A stretch of DNA of 64,000 bases from Coxiellaceae bacterium (GTDB taxonomy: Bacteria; Pseudomonadota; Gammaproteobacteria; Coxiellales; Coxiellaceae): NCBI GenBank assembly GCA_030680235.1, contig JAUXWQ010000028.1, positions 1-64,000 of the forward strand. Reading direction: 5' to 3'. The first letter of the stretch is position 1. Every line of letters starts with the position of its first letter. The notes beneath the pieces are model-generated. The model did no database searches, had not been told where the DNA came from, and saw nothing but the letters and a program-made list of their open reading frames with translations. The translations under genes and the position numbers were made by a program. This document shows positions 29,489-37,900 of the stretch, one piece after another.

Positions 29489-30178
29489 CTAAAATAAGCT
29501 TTCTTTTTTGCTTTCAGCACACCCTTTTTTCTCTTTGCAAAAAACACCAATTAACACTGATAAAAAACCAAAAATTACCATAAGCGCACCAAGTACATCA
29601 CGCATTTTTTTTGCCAATAAAAGTTTTTGTGCTCCCAACAGGTAACGTCTTTTCCCTGCTTCTAATCTTAGCTCACCTGCTTTTAGTTTTTGATACCCTA
29701 TTTTAATCTGATCTTCACCCTTCGCTACTTTTTGCTCTCCTGCTGCCACTTCTTTTTCACCTGCTGCAACCCGTTCCTGCCCAGCAAGAATACTGCTCCT
29801 GCCTATAGCCACCTTATTTTGAACCCCATGAAAAATGTCTTGTATGATAGAAATGGGAATAAGAGAAGCGATCATTCCAAAAGGAAAGTTCTTCACTTTG
29901 TTATAGGTTTTTTCACCTTGAGCAAGCTCCTCCTTCCCAGCCGCTAAACGCTCTTTTCCCGCGACCAATTTTTCTTTACCAACAACCAATCGTTCCTTGC
30001 CACGCATAAGCTTTGCTTTACCCAAAGCAAGTGCTTTTTCACCAGCAATAATTTCCTGATAGCCTACACGCAATTGAATCTCACCAGCTTTAATTTGGCG
30101 ATTGAGAATCCAAACACAAAGCGCCATGACAACACACAGTACCGTTGTAAGTATGACGACAGACGATTTACGGAGCAT
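29489..30178 (-). CDS. Membrane protein with Gly-periodic heptad repeats
   Basis: 229 residues from the ATG at 30178 (AAGGTAAGGTA upstream). One membrane helix lies near the N-terminus (about 7-26) and another near the C-terminus (VLGALMVIFGFLSVLIGVF). Between them are two blocks of about eight and seven seven-residue units of the type G-K-E-(K/R)-L-x-A, separated by a hydrophobic segment (FPFGMIASLIPISIIQDIF). Gly recurs every seventh residue. The pattern predicts long helices or coiled coil outside the membrane. I do not recognise the family. The C-terminal tail is charged and Lys/Glu-rich. Confidence 0.75.
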   Translation of the reverse strand: MLRKSSVVILTTVLCVVMALCVWILNRQIKAGEIQLRVGYQEIIAGEKALALGKAKLMRGKERLVVGKEKLVAGKERLAAGKEELAQGEKTYNKVKNFPFGMIASLIPISIIQDIFHGVQNKVAIGRSSILAGQERVAAGEKEVAAGEQKVAKGEDQIKIGYQKLKAGELRLEAGKRRYLLGAQKLLLAKKMRDVLGALMVIFGFLSVLIGVFCKEKKGCAESKKESLF

Positions 30179-30633
30179 TACCTTACCTTCAATAACTAAA
30201 AGCTTGTTTAAAATCTCCCGATTCACTGAAAATAATGCTATTTGGCATAAAAAATTAACCATTTTCAGAGAAGGCAACAACAAGCATTCACCTTAAATTC
30301 TTAATTTTTTTCTACTCAAATCTCATCATTTTCGCTTGAGCGAGCCTGGAGATCTTAAACAGGCTCTAAAAGAACATGGACGTGAATTATCACAATTTGT
30401 AATAAAAAGTGCCAGGCCATTTCGCACAGCAAGACTGTCATTTTTTAAACAATCTAATAAAATCCACCTTGTTGAGAGCGCTAAGCTACTTCATCAACGA
30501 CTTATCCACAGGTTTCTTAACAGGCACTGTGGATGATGAGACCAAAAATGCAATTAAAACACAGCAACGCCAAAAATTGACGCAGAATCGAAGTTCCTTT
30601 ACCCTTTGCCCAACCAATTCAAGGAACGCAACC
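30179..30633. other. 455-bp intergenic region upstream of tex
   Basis: No supported gene. It holds a 7-bp perfect hairpin (GAGCCTG/CAGGCTC around 30340-30364), whose right side TAAACAGGCTCT is repeated in inverted orientation near 29312, and an inverted DnaA-box pair at 30502-30536. An open frame extends tex upstream to 30409, but its residues do not look like Tex and the start at 30634 has the ribosome binding site. Confidence 0.5.
30502..30536. promoter_or_regulatory. Inverted pair of DnaA-box-like sites
   Basis: TTATCCACAG (30502-30511) and CTGTGGATGA (30527-30536) face each other across 15 bp. The first matches the DnaA box exactly, the second at 8 of 9 positions. It may be a regulatory DnaA site or a hairpin in the tex leader. 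No other origin features are present. Confidence 0.3.
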
Positions 30634-32904
30634 ATGGACATTACGTCAGTCATTTCAAAAACGCTTAAAATTCCAACAAAACAAGTCGAAGCAACTATTC
30701 AGCTCATCAACGAAGGCGCAACCATTCCCTTTATCGCGCGCTACCGTAAAGAAGCAACGGGCGGGCTTTCCGACGATCAACTACGCGATCTAGATGAAAA
30801 ATTCCAATACTTTACTGAATTATCTGCACGAAAAACAACGATTTTAAAATCAATTGAAGAACAAGGAAAGCTAACGGCAGAACTAAAAAAAATTATTTTA
30901 GCCACAGAAAATAAAACGGAGTTAGAAGATTTATATTTACCCTACAAGCTGAAACGGCAAACCAAAGCACAACAAGCAAAAGAAGCCGGCTTAGAACCCC
31001 TTGCAGAAAAATTATTAAGTGATATTCATGCGGATGCATCAACCCTTGCGAAAGATTTTTTAAATCCTGAAAAAGGCATTGAAACGGCTGAACACGCACT
31101 CGAAGGCGCGAAGCATATTTTAGCAGAACAATTTTCAGAACGTGCGGAATTACTGAAAAAAATACGTGAATTATTCTGGCAACATGCTGTCATTACAAGC
31201 GAAGTCCTTCCCGATCAAAAGGAAATTGGCAAAAAGTTTTCTGACTATTTTGAATTTCAAGAGGCGATACAAAAAATTCCTGCACATCGTTTACTCGCCT
31301 TATTTCGTGGCAGAAATGAAAATATATTACGCCTTAAGATTACATTTCTTAATGAGCAAATGATCAATAACGGTTGTGCGCTTATCACAAAAATATTTTC
31401 TATACCGGCGCTACCGAAAGACCATTGGTTATCAAAAACAGTATTATGGACCTGGAAAATAAAACTCCACGTTAAAATGGAGATTGAACTTATGATGGAA
31501 TTAAAAAATCGCGCCGATGAAGAATCTATTCGCGTTTTTGCGAATAATTTAAAAAACTTATTGATGGCAGCACCTGCTGGAAATCATGTCGTTTTGGGAT
31601 TAGATCCCGGTTTTCGTACAGGTGTAAAAACGGTTGTTGTCGATGCAACAGGTAAACTGCTTACTTACACCGTTATTTTTCCTCATGCACCACAACAACA
31701 ATGGGATAATGCCCTGCAAACACTCGCTAAATTATGCCACACTTTTAAAGTAACCTTAATCAGCATTGGAAATGGGACTGCTTCTCGTGAAACCGATGAA
31801 TTAGCAAATGAACTCATCAAAAAAAATCCGGCTTTTAATTTAAATAAAATTATGGTGTCTGAAGCTGGCGCTTCTGTTTATTCTGCTTCTGCTTTTGCCT
31901 CCAAAGAATTTCCAGATTTAGATGTCTCTTATCGTGGCGCGGTTTCCATTGCGCGTCGCTTACAAGACCCACTCGCTGAACTTGTTAAGATTGATCCAAA
32001 AGCAATTGGTGTTGGGCAATACCAGCATGATGTTAATCAAGTCAAATTAAACCAATCCTTAACAGCAACCATGGAAGATTGCGTAAATGCTGTAGGGGCT
32101 GATATTAATACGGCATCAGTGCCACTCTTAGCCAGTATTTCAGGCTTAAATGAATCTGTTGCCAATCAAATTGTACAATACCGTGAAGCCAATGGTAGAT
32201 TTACCACACGCAATAAAATTAAATTGGTGCCACGCCTAGGTGAAAAAACCTTTGAACAAGCTGCGGGATTTTTACGTATCGTTGGTGGAGAAAATCCACT
32301 GGATGCTTCTGCGGTACATCCGGAAAGCTACCATATTGTTCAGGACATTGCTAAAAAAACAGGGAAATCTTTGCTTGAATTAGTAGGCAATAATGATTTA
32401 ATAACCCGATTAAATCCGATGGAATTTGTCACTGAACAAGCTGGTTTACCAACCATTTGGGATATCTTTGAAGAACTAAAAAAACCAGGACGTGATCCAC
32501 GTCCTGAATTTAAAATGGCAAAATTCACGGATGGCATCAAAGAAATTGCTGACTTAAAACCAGGAATGGTTTTAGAAGGCGTTATCACAAACGTCGCAAA
32601 TTTTGGTGCATTTGTGGATATTGGTGTGCATCAAGATGGTTTAGTGCATGTGTCGCAATTAGCAGATCACTTTGTAAAAGATGCACAAAAGGAAGTCTCT
32701 GTTGGACAAATTGTATCAGTAAAAGTGGTTGATGTTGATGCCGCTCGTAAACGCATTAGCTTAACAATGAAGAAAAATGATGAGATACCACGTAGTGTCC
32801 CTACCATAAAAAATCAACCTCAGAATAAAACACAAAAGAAGCCGGAAAAAGTGATACTACAATCTGCCTTTGGAGATAGCTTGAAAAACGCACTCTTACG
32901 ATGA
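30634..32904 (+). CDS. tex: Tex family RNA-binding transcription accessory protein
   Basis: 756 residues from the ATG at 30634, preceded by AAGGA. The N-terminal helical Tex domain has INEGATIPFIARYRKEATGGL, the YqgF-like RNase H fold has LGLDPGFRTGVKTVVVDATG, helix-hairpin-helix motifs lie around LNESVANQIVQYREANG, and a C-terminal S1 domain spans GMVLEGVITNVANFGAFVDIG to RISLTMKK. Tex binds nucleic acids and affects transcription. It is the last housekeeping gene before the AT-rich biosynthetic cluster. Confidence 0.95.
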   Translation: MDITSVISKTLKIPTKQVEATIQLINEGATIPFIARYRKEATGGLSDDQLRDLDEKFQYFTELSARKTTILKSIEEQGKLTAELKKIILATENKTELEDLYLPYKLKRQTKAQQAKEAGLEPLAEKLLSDIHADASTLAKDFLNPEKGIETAEHALEGAKHILAEQFSERAELLKKIRELFWQHAVITSEVLPDQKEIGKKFSDYFEFQEAIQKIPAHRLLALFRGRNENILRLKITFLNEQMINNGCALITKIFSIPALPKDHWLSKTVLWTWKIKLHVKMEIELMMELKNRADEESIRVFANNLKNLLMAAPAGNHVVLGLDPGFRTGVKTVVVDATGKLLTYTVIFPHAPQQQWDNALQTLAKLCHTFKVTLISIGNGTASRETDELANELIKKNPAFNLNKIMVSEAGASVYSASAFASKEFPDLDVSYRGAVSIARRLQDPLAELVKIDPKAIGVGQYQHDVNQVKLNQSLTATMEDCVNAVGADINTASVPLLASISGLNESVANQIVQYREANGRFTTRNKIKLVPRLGEKTFEQAAGFLRIVGGENPLDASAVHPESYHIVQDIAKKTGKSLLELVGNNDLITRLNPMEFVTEQAGLPTIWDIFEELKKPGRDPRPEFKMAKFTDGIKEIADLKPGMVLEGVITNVANFGAFVDIGVHQDGLVHVSQLADHFVKDAQKEVSVGQIVSVKVVDVDAARKRISLTMKKNDEIPRSVPTIKNQPQNKTQKKPEKVILQSAFGDSLKNALLR

Positions 32905-32911
32905 TTGATAC

Positions 32912-32947
32912 ATAAATCCCCCGACGCTTTGCATCGGGAAGATTTAT
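32912..32947. terminator. Hairpin between convergent tex and cluster end
   Basis: ATAAATC (32912-32918) pairs with GATTTAT (32941-32947), and CCCGA (32920-32924) with TCGGG (32934-32938). There is no long T-run on either side. Its place at the ends of two convergent genes suggests a bidirectional terminator. Confidence 0.55.
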
Positions 32948-33435
32948 GCAATATATTTACATACTGAAACAGAAGCATATGTCGGCAACGCAATAGTAGC
33001 ATTGACACAAAGTGGTAAAATCGCCTGCTCAAAAACCACAATCAATCCATGATCACTCTTCGACAAACAAGCTGCTAAAATATGTTTTGCATTATCCAAT
33101 AAATTTTCTTTAGGTGACGAGATCGCAATCACCGATGATACTAAGTTAAATCTATTGATAACATACGGGACAATATGGGCATAATCGGGGTCATACTCAT
33201 AACTCTCATGGGCAATGACAATCACTTCTGATTTTAAAAACCACTCGGAAATAACGCTATTTTCAATAAGACATAATTCAAGCAACTCAGCAAAGGAAAA
33301 TCCCACTTTATCTGAGAAATGCAAAAAACCAGATTCTATACGCTGTAAATCAACACAATAATCAATAAAATCTTGCTTGGTTTTTCGAGAAGAAGAAGCT
33401 CTTGTTTTAAATAAAAAATGATCGACTAATATCAT
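32944..33435 (-). CDS. Half-length thiolase-fold-like protein, unknown function
   Basis: 163 residues, no signal peptide. By eye it aligns with the first 140 or so residues of the 249-residue protein at 40975-41724: similar openings, then SFAELLELCLIEN against SYEFLSGLLFDVV, and a strand of the type GLIVVFEQ against VLIVSIEM. That protein in turn resembles KAS III enzymes. If right, this is an isolated N-terminal half of a ketoacyl-synthase fold without catalytic Cys or His. It is the last gene of the cluster on the minus strand, separated from it by a 180-bp inverted-repeat element, and may be a decayed copy or a structural partner. Confidence 0.6.
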   Translation of the reverse strand: MILVDHFLFKTRASSSRKTKQDFIDYCVDLQRIESGFLHFSDKVGFSFAELLELCLIENSVISEWFLKSEVIVIAHESYEYDPDYAHIVPYVINRFNLVSSVIAISSPKENLLDNAKHILAACLSKSDHGLIVVFEQAILPLCVNATIALPTYASVSVCKYIA

Positions 33436-33458
33436 AAAAAAAACCGAATAGTTGCATA

Positions 33459-33638
33459 AACCTAGATCCGGCAGTTAAACCCTACTGTGAACGCTTAAAC
33501 GTCTGAATCTGTATTGAATTTTTAAAAAAATTTTTTCACCGCATGGGTGAATACTGTTTCAAAAATTTTTTCAAAAATCCAACGCATATTCATATGCCTA
33601 AGCTTTCTCGCTACGGATTTAACTGCCGAATCTAGGTT
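33459..33638. mobile_element. 180-bp MITE-like element with 21-bp terminal inverted repeats
   Basis: CCTAGATCCGGCAGTTAAA (33461-33479) and TTTAACTGCCGAATCTAGG (33618-33636) are complementary at 18 of 19 positions, with two more matching bases outside. The interior is AT-rich, without a transposase, and contains a smaller palindrome around CACCGCATGGGTG. The element abuts and overlaps the stop codon of the KAS III gene (33637-33639). It could be a non-autonomous transposon remnant or a very large terminator. Confidence 0.6.
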
Positions 33639-34554
33639 AAAATCTAAATACGGCTGCCGATAGTGTAAATCCGAGCCCACAACCAACCATGAGGTAATAG
33701 TCACCTGGTTTTAATAATCCTTCTAAAATAAGCGATTCTAAATTTATTAAATGATCTGAACAAAAACTATGTCCAAGCTCTGGAATATTTTTTAAATAAA
33801 TTTTTTCAATAGGAAAATGTAAGGCGCTTGAAATATTTCGCCAAGTTGAAAGATTTACATTGTGCGGCAAAATATAAGTGATTTCTGAAAGAGAAAGTTT
33901 TGCTTTTAAGAGCGCTTCTTTAACTACAGATACAGTGTTTTCTATATATATTAAATCAAATTTTTTTAATTCATCCATCGTTAAATAAATCCCTTTCTCA
34001 TAACCCCTTATGAATTTATTCACAACAGAAAGCAACTGATGGACGCCAGGTGAATTCAACCATATTGCTGCTGTTGAAACATCACTGACAATACTAGATT
34101 GTGGGACAACACGTAAAGCAGGTGTAAATGCAATTTCACCTGTTAATATTAATGCAGAGACACAATCAGAATATTTAAATAATTTTGAAAGTAGTTCCAA
34201 TGCTATAAAATAAGAAGCACATCGCGCATAAGAAATTTCAAAAAAATGACAGCGACTTAACCCAAACTTATCCTGCACTCTTTTTAAAAGTGAATCACCC
34301 TGTGGCAAAACCCAATCAGCCGTATGCAAATAGATTAAATAGTTAATCTGAGATACATCATACTGCAATTTTAATAAAGCATTTTCTATCAGCGAAAAAA
34401 CACCACCCTCATCATAAATAGCCACTTTCTTTAACCCATAAAAATGCTCAAAAACAGCAAGCATGTCTTTTGGAAGCCCTGTTTCATTCTGAAGTGAACG
34501 TATATCCTTTCTCTTATCTGGAATAAATGTTGAAAATAGGTTAAGAGAGAGCAT
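33637..34554 (-). CDS. KAS III-like ketoacyl synthase / acyltransferase, last of cluster
   Basis: 305 residues from the ATG at 34554, overlapping the previous gene by 14 nt; the longer frame to 34608 needs a TTG. The thiolase fold is recognisable: Cys112 in SYARCAS at the FabH nucleophile position, His231 in LPHNVN aligning with FabH PHQAN, and a C-terminal GDYYLMVGCGLGFTLSAAVFRF like the FabH end. The third FabH catalytic residue, Asn in HGNTS, aligns with His262 in LGHSFCSD, giving a Cys-His-His set as in FabB/FabF. It may condense or transfer acyl groups from the cluster's carrier protein. Confidence 0.82.
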   Translation of the reverse strand: MLSLNLFSTFIPDKRKDIRSLQNETGLPKDMLAVFEHFYGLKKVAIYDEGGVFSLIENALLKLQYDVSQINYLIYLHTADWVLPQGDSLLKRVQDKFGLSRCHFFEISYARCASYFIALELLSKLFKYSDCVSALILTGEIAFTPALRVVPQSSIVSDVSTAAIWLNSPGVHQLLSVVNKFIRGYEKGIYLTMDELKKFDLIYIENTVSVVKEALLKAKLSLSEITYILPHNVNLSTWRNISSALHFPIEKIYLKNIPELGHSFCSDHLINLESLILEGLLKPGDYYLMVGCGLGFTLSAAVFRF

Positions 34555-35434
34555 TATTTTTCTCACACAAATCAACCCACACACCCTCAAAAAAAGGGCT
34601 ATCCTCAAAAATTTTATCGGGTACTTTTAATAATGGGTTGGACTCATAAAAATGCCTTACCCTTGATAAATTATTTTCATCAATGGATAAAATTTTTGCG
34701 AGATCATCCATTAAAGAGATATGATTCTGCATTGGCTCTAACATTCCACCCCAGACATCCCACACCAATAATTCTTCCTTATTTAACAAAGCTAAATCTT
34801 GTATTAAACGATTGCGTACAACCGACAATCCACGACATTGTCTTGACCCAAAACGATTCGGATCTGCTGCTCCCTTACGACATAGCTGCCATGCCTTTGC
34901 TGCTGAAATAAACTTATTTTCTGGAATATCCGTTAAATCAAAATCAATTTTTAAGTGATAATGATCAATTTGTTCTTGAGAAGTACGGGTATCAACTAAG
35001 CGCCATCGCTTTAATGCACAATCATAATATTCAACAACCAGGCCATCTAAAAACAAACCTGGGATGAAATAAGTCACATATCCTGAACGAAGGCGCGCTG
35101 GAACAGAAAAAAATCGCAATATTGAACAAAGCAGTAGCGAACTATCACGACAAATACCCATTATTCTATGGTCTGGCGATCTTGGAATAATTAATGCATT
35201 GCTATTTTTAAATAAAATTTCTTTTAAAATATTATACAAATAACGATTATTTAATTCAGAATATCTTTCTTTTTTGACTGACGCACAAAATAAATCTAAA
35301 TCTGCGTAGTGCAAAAATAAATTTTGCATACAAGAACGAATAAAATTTATATCTTTTGGGAAATCCAAAAATAAATATTCAAATGATGCTGCATCTGAAT
35401 AGATGCTTTGATCGATATAATATCTCATGTACAA
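34541..35434 (-). CDS. Transglutaminase-fold protein, probable catalytic His lost
   Basis: 297 residues. The transglutaminase-like core has GICRDSSLLLCSILRFFSVPARLRSGY with Cys95, and WRLVDTR with Asp148. The His that normally precedes the VEYW-type strand aligns with Gly131 in LDGLVVEYYD. The C-terminal part with RNRLIQDLALLNKEELLVWDVWG matches a family of bacterial transglutaminase-like proteins. Such folds can form amides from acyl thioesters, as AdmF does in andrimid synthesis, but the missing His makes catalysis uncertain. It overlaps the adenylation gene by 10 nt and the KAS III gene by 14 nt. Confidence 0.78.
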   Translation of the reverse strand: MYMRYYIDQSIYSDAASFEYLFLDFPKDINFIRSCMQNLFLHYADLDLFCASVKKERYSELNNRYLYNILKEILFKNSNALIIPRSPDHRIMGICRDSSLLLCSILRFFSVPARLRSGYVTYFIPGLFLDGLVVEYYDCALKRWRLVDTRTSQEQIDHYHLKIDFDLTDIPENKFISAAKAWQLCRKGAADPNRFGSRQCRGLSVVRNRLIQDLALLNKEELLVWDVWGGMLEPMQNHISLMDDLAKILSIDENNLSRVRHFYESNPLLKVPDKIFEDSPFFEGVWVDLCEKNNALS

Positions 35435-36948
35435 TTCCTTCCCGTGGTTAATAATCTGTTATAATTAATTTTTCCATTCGTAAAACGCGGGAAAGCATCT
35501 ATTACGAAATGTTTTTCTGGAATTGCTGCCGGGATTAAATACGATCGAAGTTCTTTTTCGTAATCTTTCAATCTAAAATTTTCAAGTGAAAAAAGACATA
35601 AATAATCAATCAATTTTTCTGAATTACACTGTGGCACAACACAAATATCATCAAAACCCGTCACTAATTTCAATGTGTTTTCAACTTCCGATTTTTCAAT
35701 GCGATAACCCCTTATTTGCCACTGATCATCTCGTCTTTCTTTAAAAACAAAACCGTACTTTTTGTGAAAAAATGCGGTATCACCCGTAAAATATCGGTTT
35801 ATTTTTTTATCAGCAGATAATTGAAATTTTTCGTTTTTTTTCGAATCTGAAAATAAATATCCACTTGATACTTGCTCACCTGAAACAACCATTTCACTCT
35901 GGTTTGTTAATGCAATACCGACACCCGGAAAAGGATACCCAATAGGAACAGTGGTTAATCCAGAATAGTCATTTTTAGCATTATAACAATGGTATATGCA
36001 TGATACAGTCGCTTCGGTTGGCCCATAAAAATTAATTATGGTTGAATTTGGCGCTATTTTTTCCCATGATTTCGCATACGTGATAGGAAAAGGCTCCCCA
36101 CAAACAATTGTTTTCTTGAGCATTTTAAAATTTATTTTAAAATACCTGCTTAATTTTACAATTTGATCAATCATCGATGGAATAACAATAAGCTGCGTGA
36201 TGCCACTATTTCCAATAAAGTCTACAATACTCGAAAAAAAATTTGAATCATAGACATGCAAAGTAGCACCTACAGACCAACAAAACAGAATTTCATGTAT
36301 GGAAATATCAAAACCAATATCAGAAATTTGAGAAAAATGATCATTGGTATCACAGGGAAATAATATCCATACTGATGCTAAATAAGCATTGATATTTTTA
36401 TAGGATATAGGAACCCCTTTCGGACTTCCTGTTGAACCTGATGTGAACAACAAGTAAGCAATATCTTTTTCAGATGGAAACGTTATTTTTTTACTTGAAG
36501 TAGTGTCAAGCGCAATGTAACGCACCCTATTATTTTTTTTAAAAAATTTCAATAAGTTCTGATTCAAAACAAAAATTTTCTTTTTCGAAAAAGATGGGAT
36601 GAACGGCTTTATTTTTTCGTAATCTATATCGCCTATTAAAATAACCGCATTATCAATAGACTGTATAATTTTCTTATTACGATCCAAGCTCCCATTAATA
36701 TTGATTGGCGTATAAATCAGCTTTGATAAAAAACAGGCCAATATCAACTCATAAAAAAAATGGGTTTTTTCGGATAATAGGATGCAAGGAATATTTTTTT
36801 TAACATGCTTTTTCAAAAAAAAAGAAAGTGATTTTGCTGATGAAATAATATGATGATAACTATACTGATCCTCTCCAATCACCAAAGCAATTGAATCTGG
36901 ATTTCTTTTTTCAAAACCTAAAATTTCTTCTAAAAAATTAAATTCCAT
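35425..36948 (-). CDS. Stand-alone amino-acid adenylation enzyme
   Basis: 507 residues of the AMP-forming superfamily, NRPS A-domain type. The P-loop LLFTSGSTGSPKG is at about 166-178. The substrate segment GFDISIHEILF carries Asp214 at the position that binds the substrate amino group in NRPS A domains, so the substrate is probably an amino acid. INFYGPTEATVSC and a C-terminal catalytic Lys segment FTNGKINYNRLL are also present. It has no attached carrier domain, so it must load a separate protein, most simply the ACP at 41714. It sits 22 bp after the KAS III gene at 36971. Confidence 0.88.
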   Translation of the reverse strand: MEFNFLEEILGFEKRNPDSIALVIGEDQYSYHHIISSAKSLSFFLKKHVKKNIPCILLSEKTHFFYELILACFLSKLIYTPININGSLDRNKKIIQSIDNAVILIGDIDYEKIKPFIPSFSKKKIFVLNQNLLKFFKKNNRVRYIALDTTSSKKITFPSEKDIAYLLFTSGSTGSPKGVPISYKNINAYLASVWILFPCDTNDHFSQISDIGFDISIHEILFCWSVGATLHVYDSNFFSSIVDFIGNSGITQLIVIPSMIDQIVKLSRYFKINFKMLKKTIVCGEPFPITYAKSWEKIAPNSTIINFYGPTEATVSCIYHCYNAKNDYSGLTTVPIGYPFPGVGIALTNQSEMVVSGEQVSSGYLFSDSKKNEKFQLSADKKINRYFTGDTAFFHKKYGFVFKERRDDQWQIRGYRIEKSEVENTLKLVTGFDDICVVPQCNSEKLIDYLCLFSLENFRLKDYEKELRSYLIPAAIPEKHFVIDAFPRFTNGKINYNRLLTTGRNCT

Positions 36949-36970
36949 AAAGACTCATAATATAAAAAAA

Positions 36971-37900
36971 TTAATACTTCACTAACATAGCAGCAAAAGT
37001 TGAACCTAATCCAACGGTTACTAAAATAATATAGTCACCTGAAACTAATATACCTTCAGACTCAGCATCAAAAAAATTAATAAATGGATCAGCACCAAAA
37101 CAATGTGCTATTTTTGAGATATTATTGAGATAAAATCTATCGAGTGAAATCTGTAGTTTTTCAGCAACTTTCTTCCAAGAAAATACATTAACATTATGTG
37201 GAAATATTTTTTTTATTTGTGAAATAATCATGTTATTTTTATGCAGTAATTTCTGAATCGTATTCACAACATTATCTAAATAGCTGCTTTGAAATAATAA
37301 TTGCTCTTCATGATCCCCAAATATTCCCCTGGAAAAACTTCCTTGTTCGTTCAGGATAGTGTCTATTACAAAACGGTGAAGCACCGATTTCTTAAGCTGT
37401 ATCAATAGCGCTGAATCACTAAGCACCGTTGATCCTGGGATATATTGAAGAATATCTGTAAAAGCAAGATCAGAAACCAAAAGTAAAATAGTGTCTTCAT
37501 CAGATAAGTTTTCAAATAACTGACTTGATAACTTAAACAATTGAAATACAGACGCACACTTGTGTAGTGATACACCAAAAAACTGGGTTTTAACCAAACC
37601 ATGCTTTTTCAGTGAATTTTCAAAAATTTGAAACCCGCTTGGCGCTATGTCATCTGCTGTATGTGCATAAAAGCAATATTGAATCTTATTTTTATCAACT
37701 TTATTTTTTTTAAAGAATTGGCTTAATAAATTGATTAATTGCTTTTCATGTGTTAACAATAAATTCCTAATAACAAACTTTAGGCCAAAAATTTTTTCAA
37801 AAACATATCTCTCCGAAAGCGGTATTTCAGCTAATTTTTCCAATTCGGATAGCGGAACAGCATCGCCAGAAAGATCATAACTAATGTGTGCAATATTCAT
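36971..37900 (-). CDS. KAS III-like ketoacyl synthase / acyltransferase
   Basis: 309 residues, paralogous to the protein at 33637-34554. Cys115 lies in SLHKCASVFQ, His235 in FPHNVNVFSW, and His266 (IAHCFGAD) occupies the place of the FabH Asn. The N-terminal half shows YAHTADDIAPSG, matching YLHTADWVLPQG in the paralogue. The Cys-His-His set is intact, so it should be an active thiolase-fold enzyme. Its start overlaps the ligase stop by 4 nt. Two such enzymes in one operon may act in successive steps or as a pair. Confidence 0.83.
   Translation of the reverse strand: MNIAHISYDLSGDAVPLSELEKLAEIPLSERYVFEKIFGLKFVIRNLLLTHEKQLINLLSQFFKKNKVDKNKIQYCFYAHTADDIAPSGFQIFENSLKKHGLVKTQFFGVSLHKCASVFQLFKLSSQLFENLSDEDTILLLVSDLAFTDILQYIPGSTVLSDSALLIQLKKSVLHRFVIDTILNEQGSFSRGIFGDHEEQLLFQSSYLDNVVNTIQKLLHKNNMIISQIKKIFPHNVNVFSWKKVAEKLQISLDRFYLNNISKIAHCFGADPFINFFDAESEGILVSGDYIILVTVGLGSTFAAMLVKY

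Noticed and set aside
29389-30540. Chromosomal origin of replication
   Set aside because: Only a few DnaA-like boxes exist, with no dnaA, dnaN, gidA or AT-rich unwinding region with 13-mers nearby.
30409-30633. N-terminal extension of tex
   Set aside because: The extra 75 residues do not resemble Tex, and the ATG at 30634 has AAGGA correctly spaced and begins the conserved Tex N-terminus.
33459-33638. Insertion sequence with transposase
   Set aside because: The element is only 180 bp and has no transposase, so at most it is a non-autonomous remnant.
33522-33704. 60-codon minus-strand frame across the 180-bp element
   Set aside because: It runs through the inverted-repeat element and the end of the KAS III gene in another frame, with no start signal.
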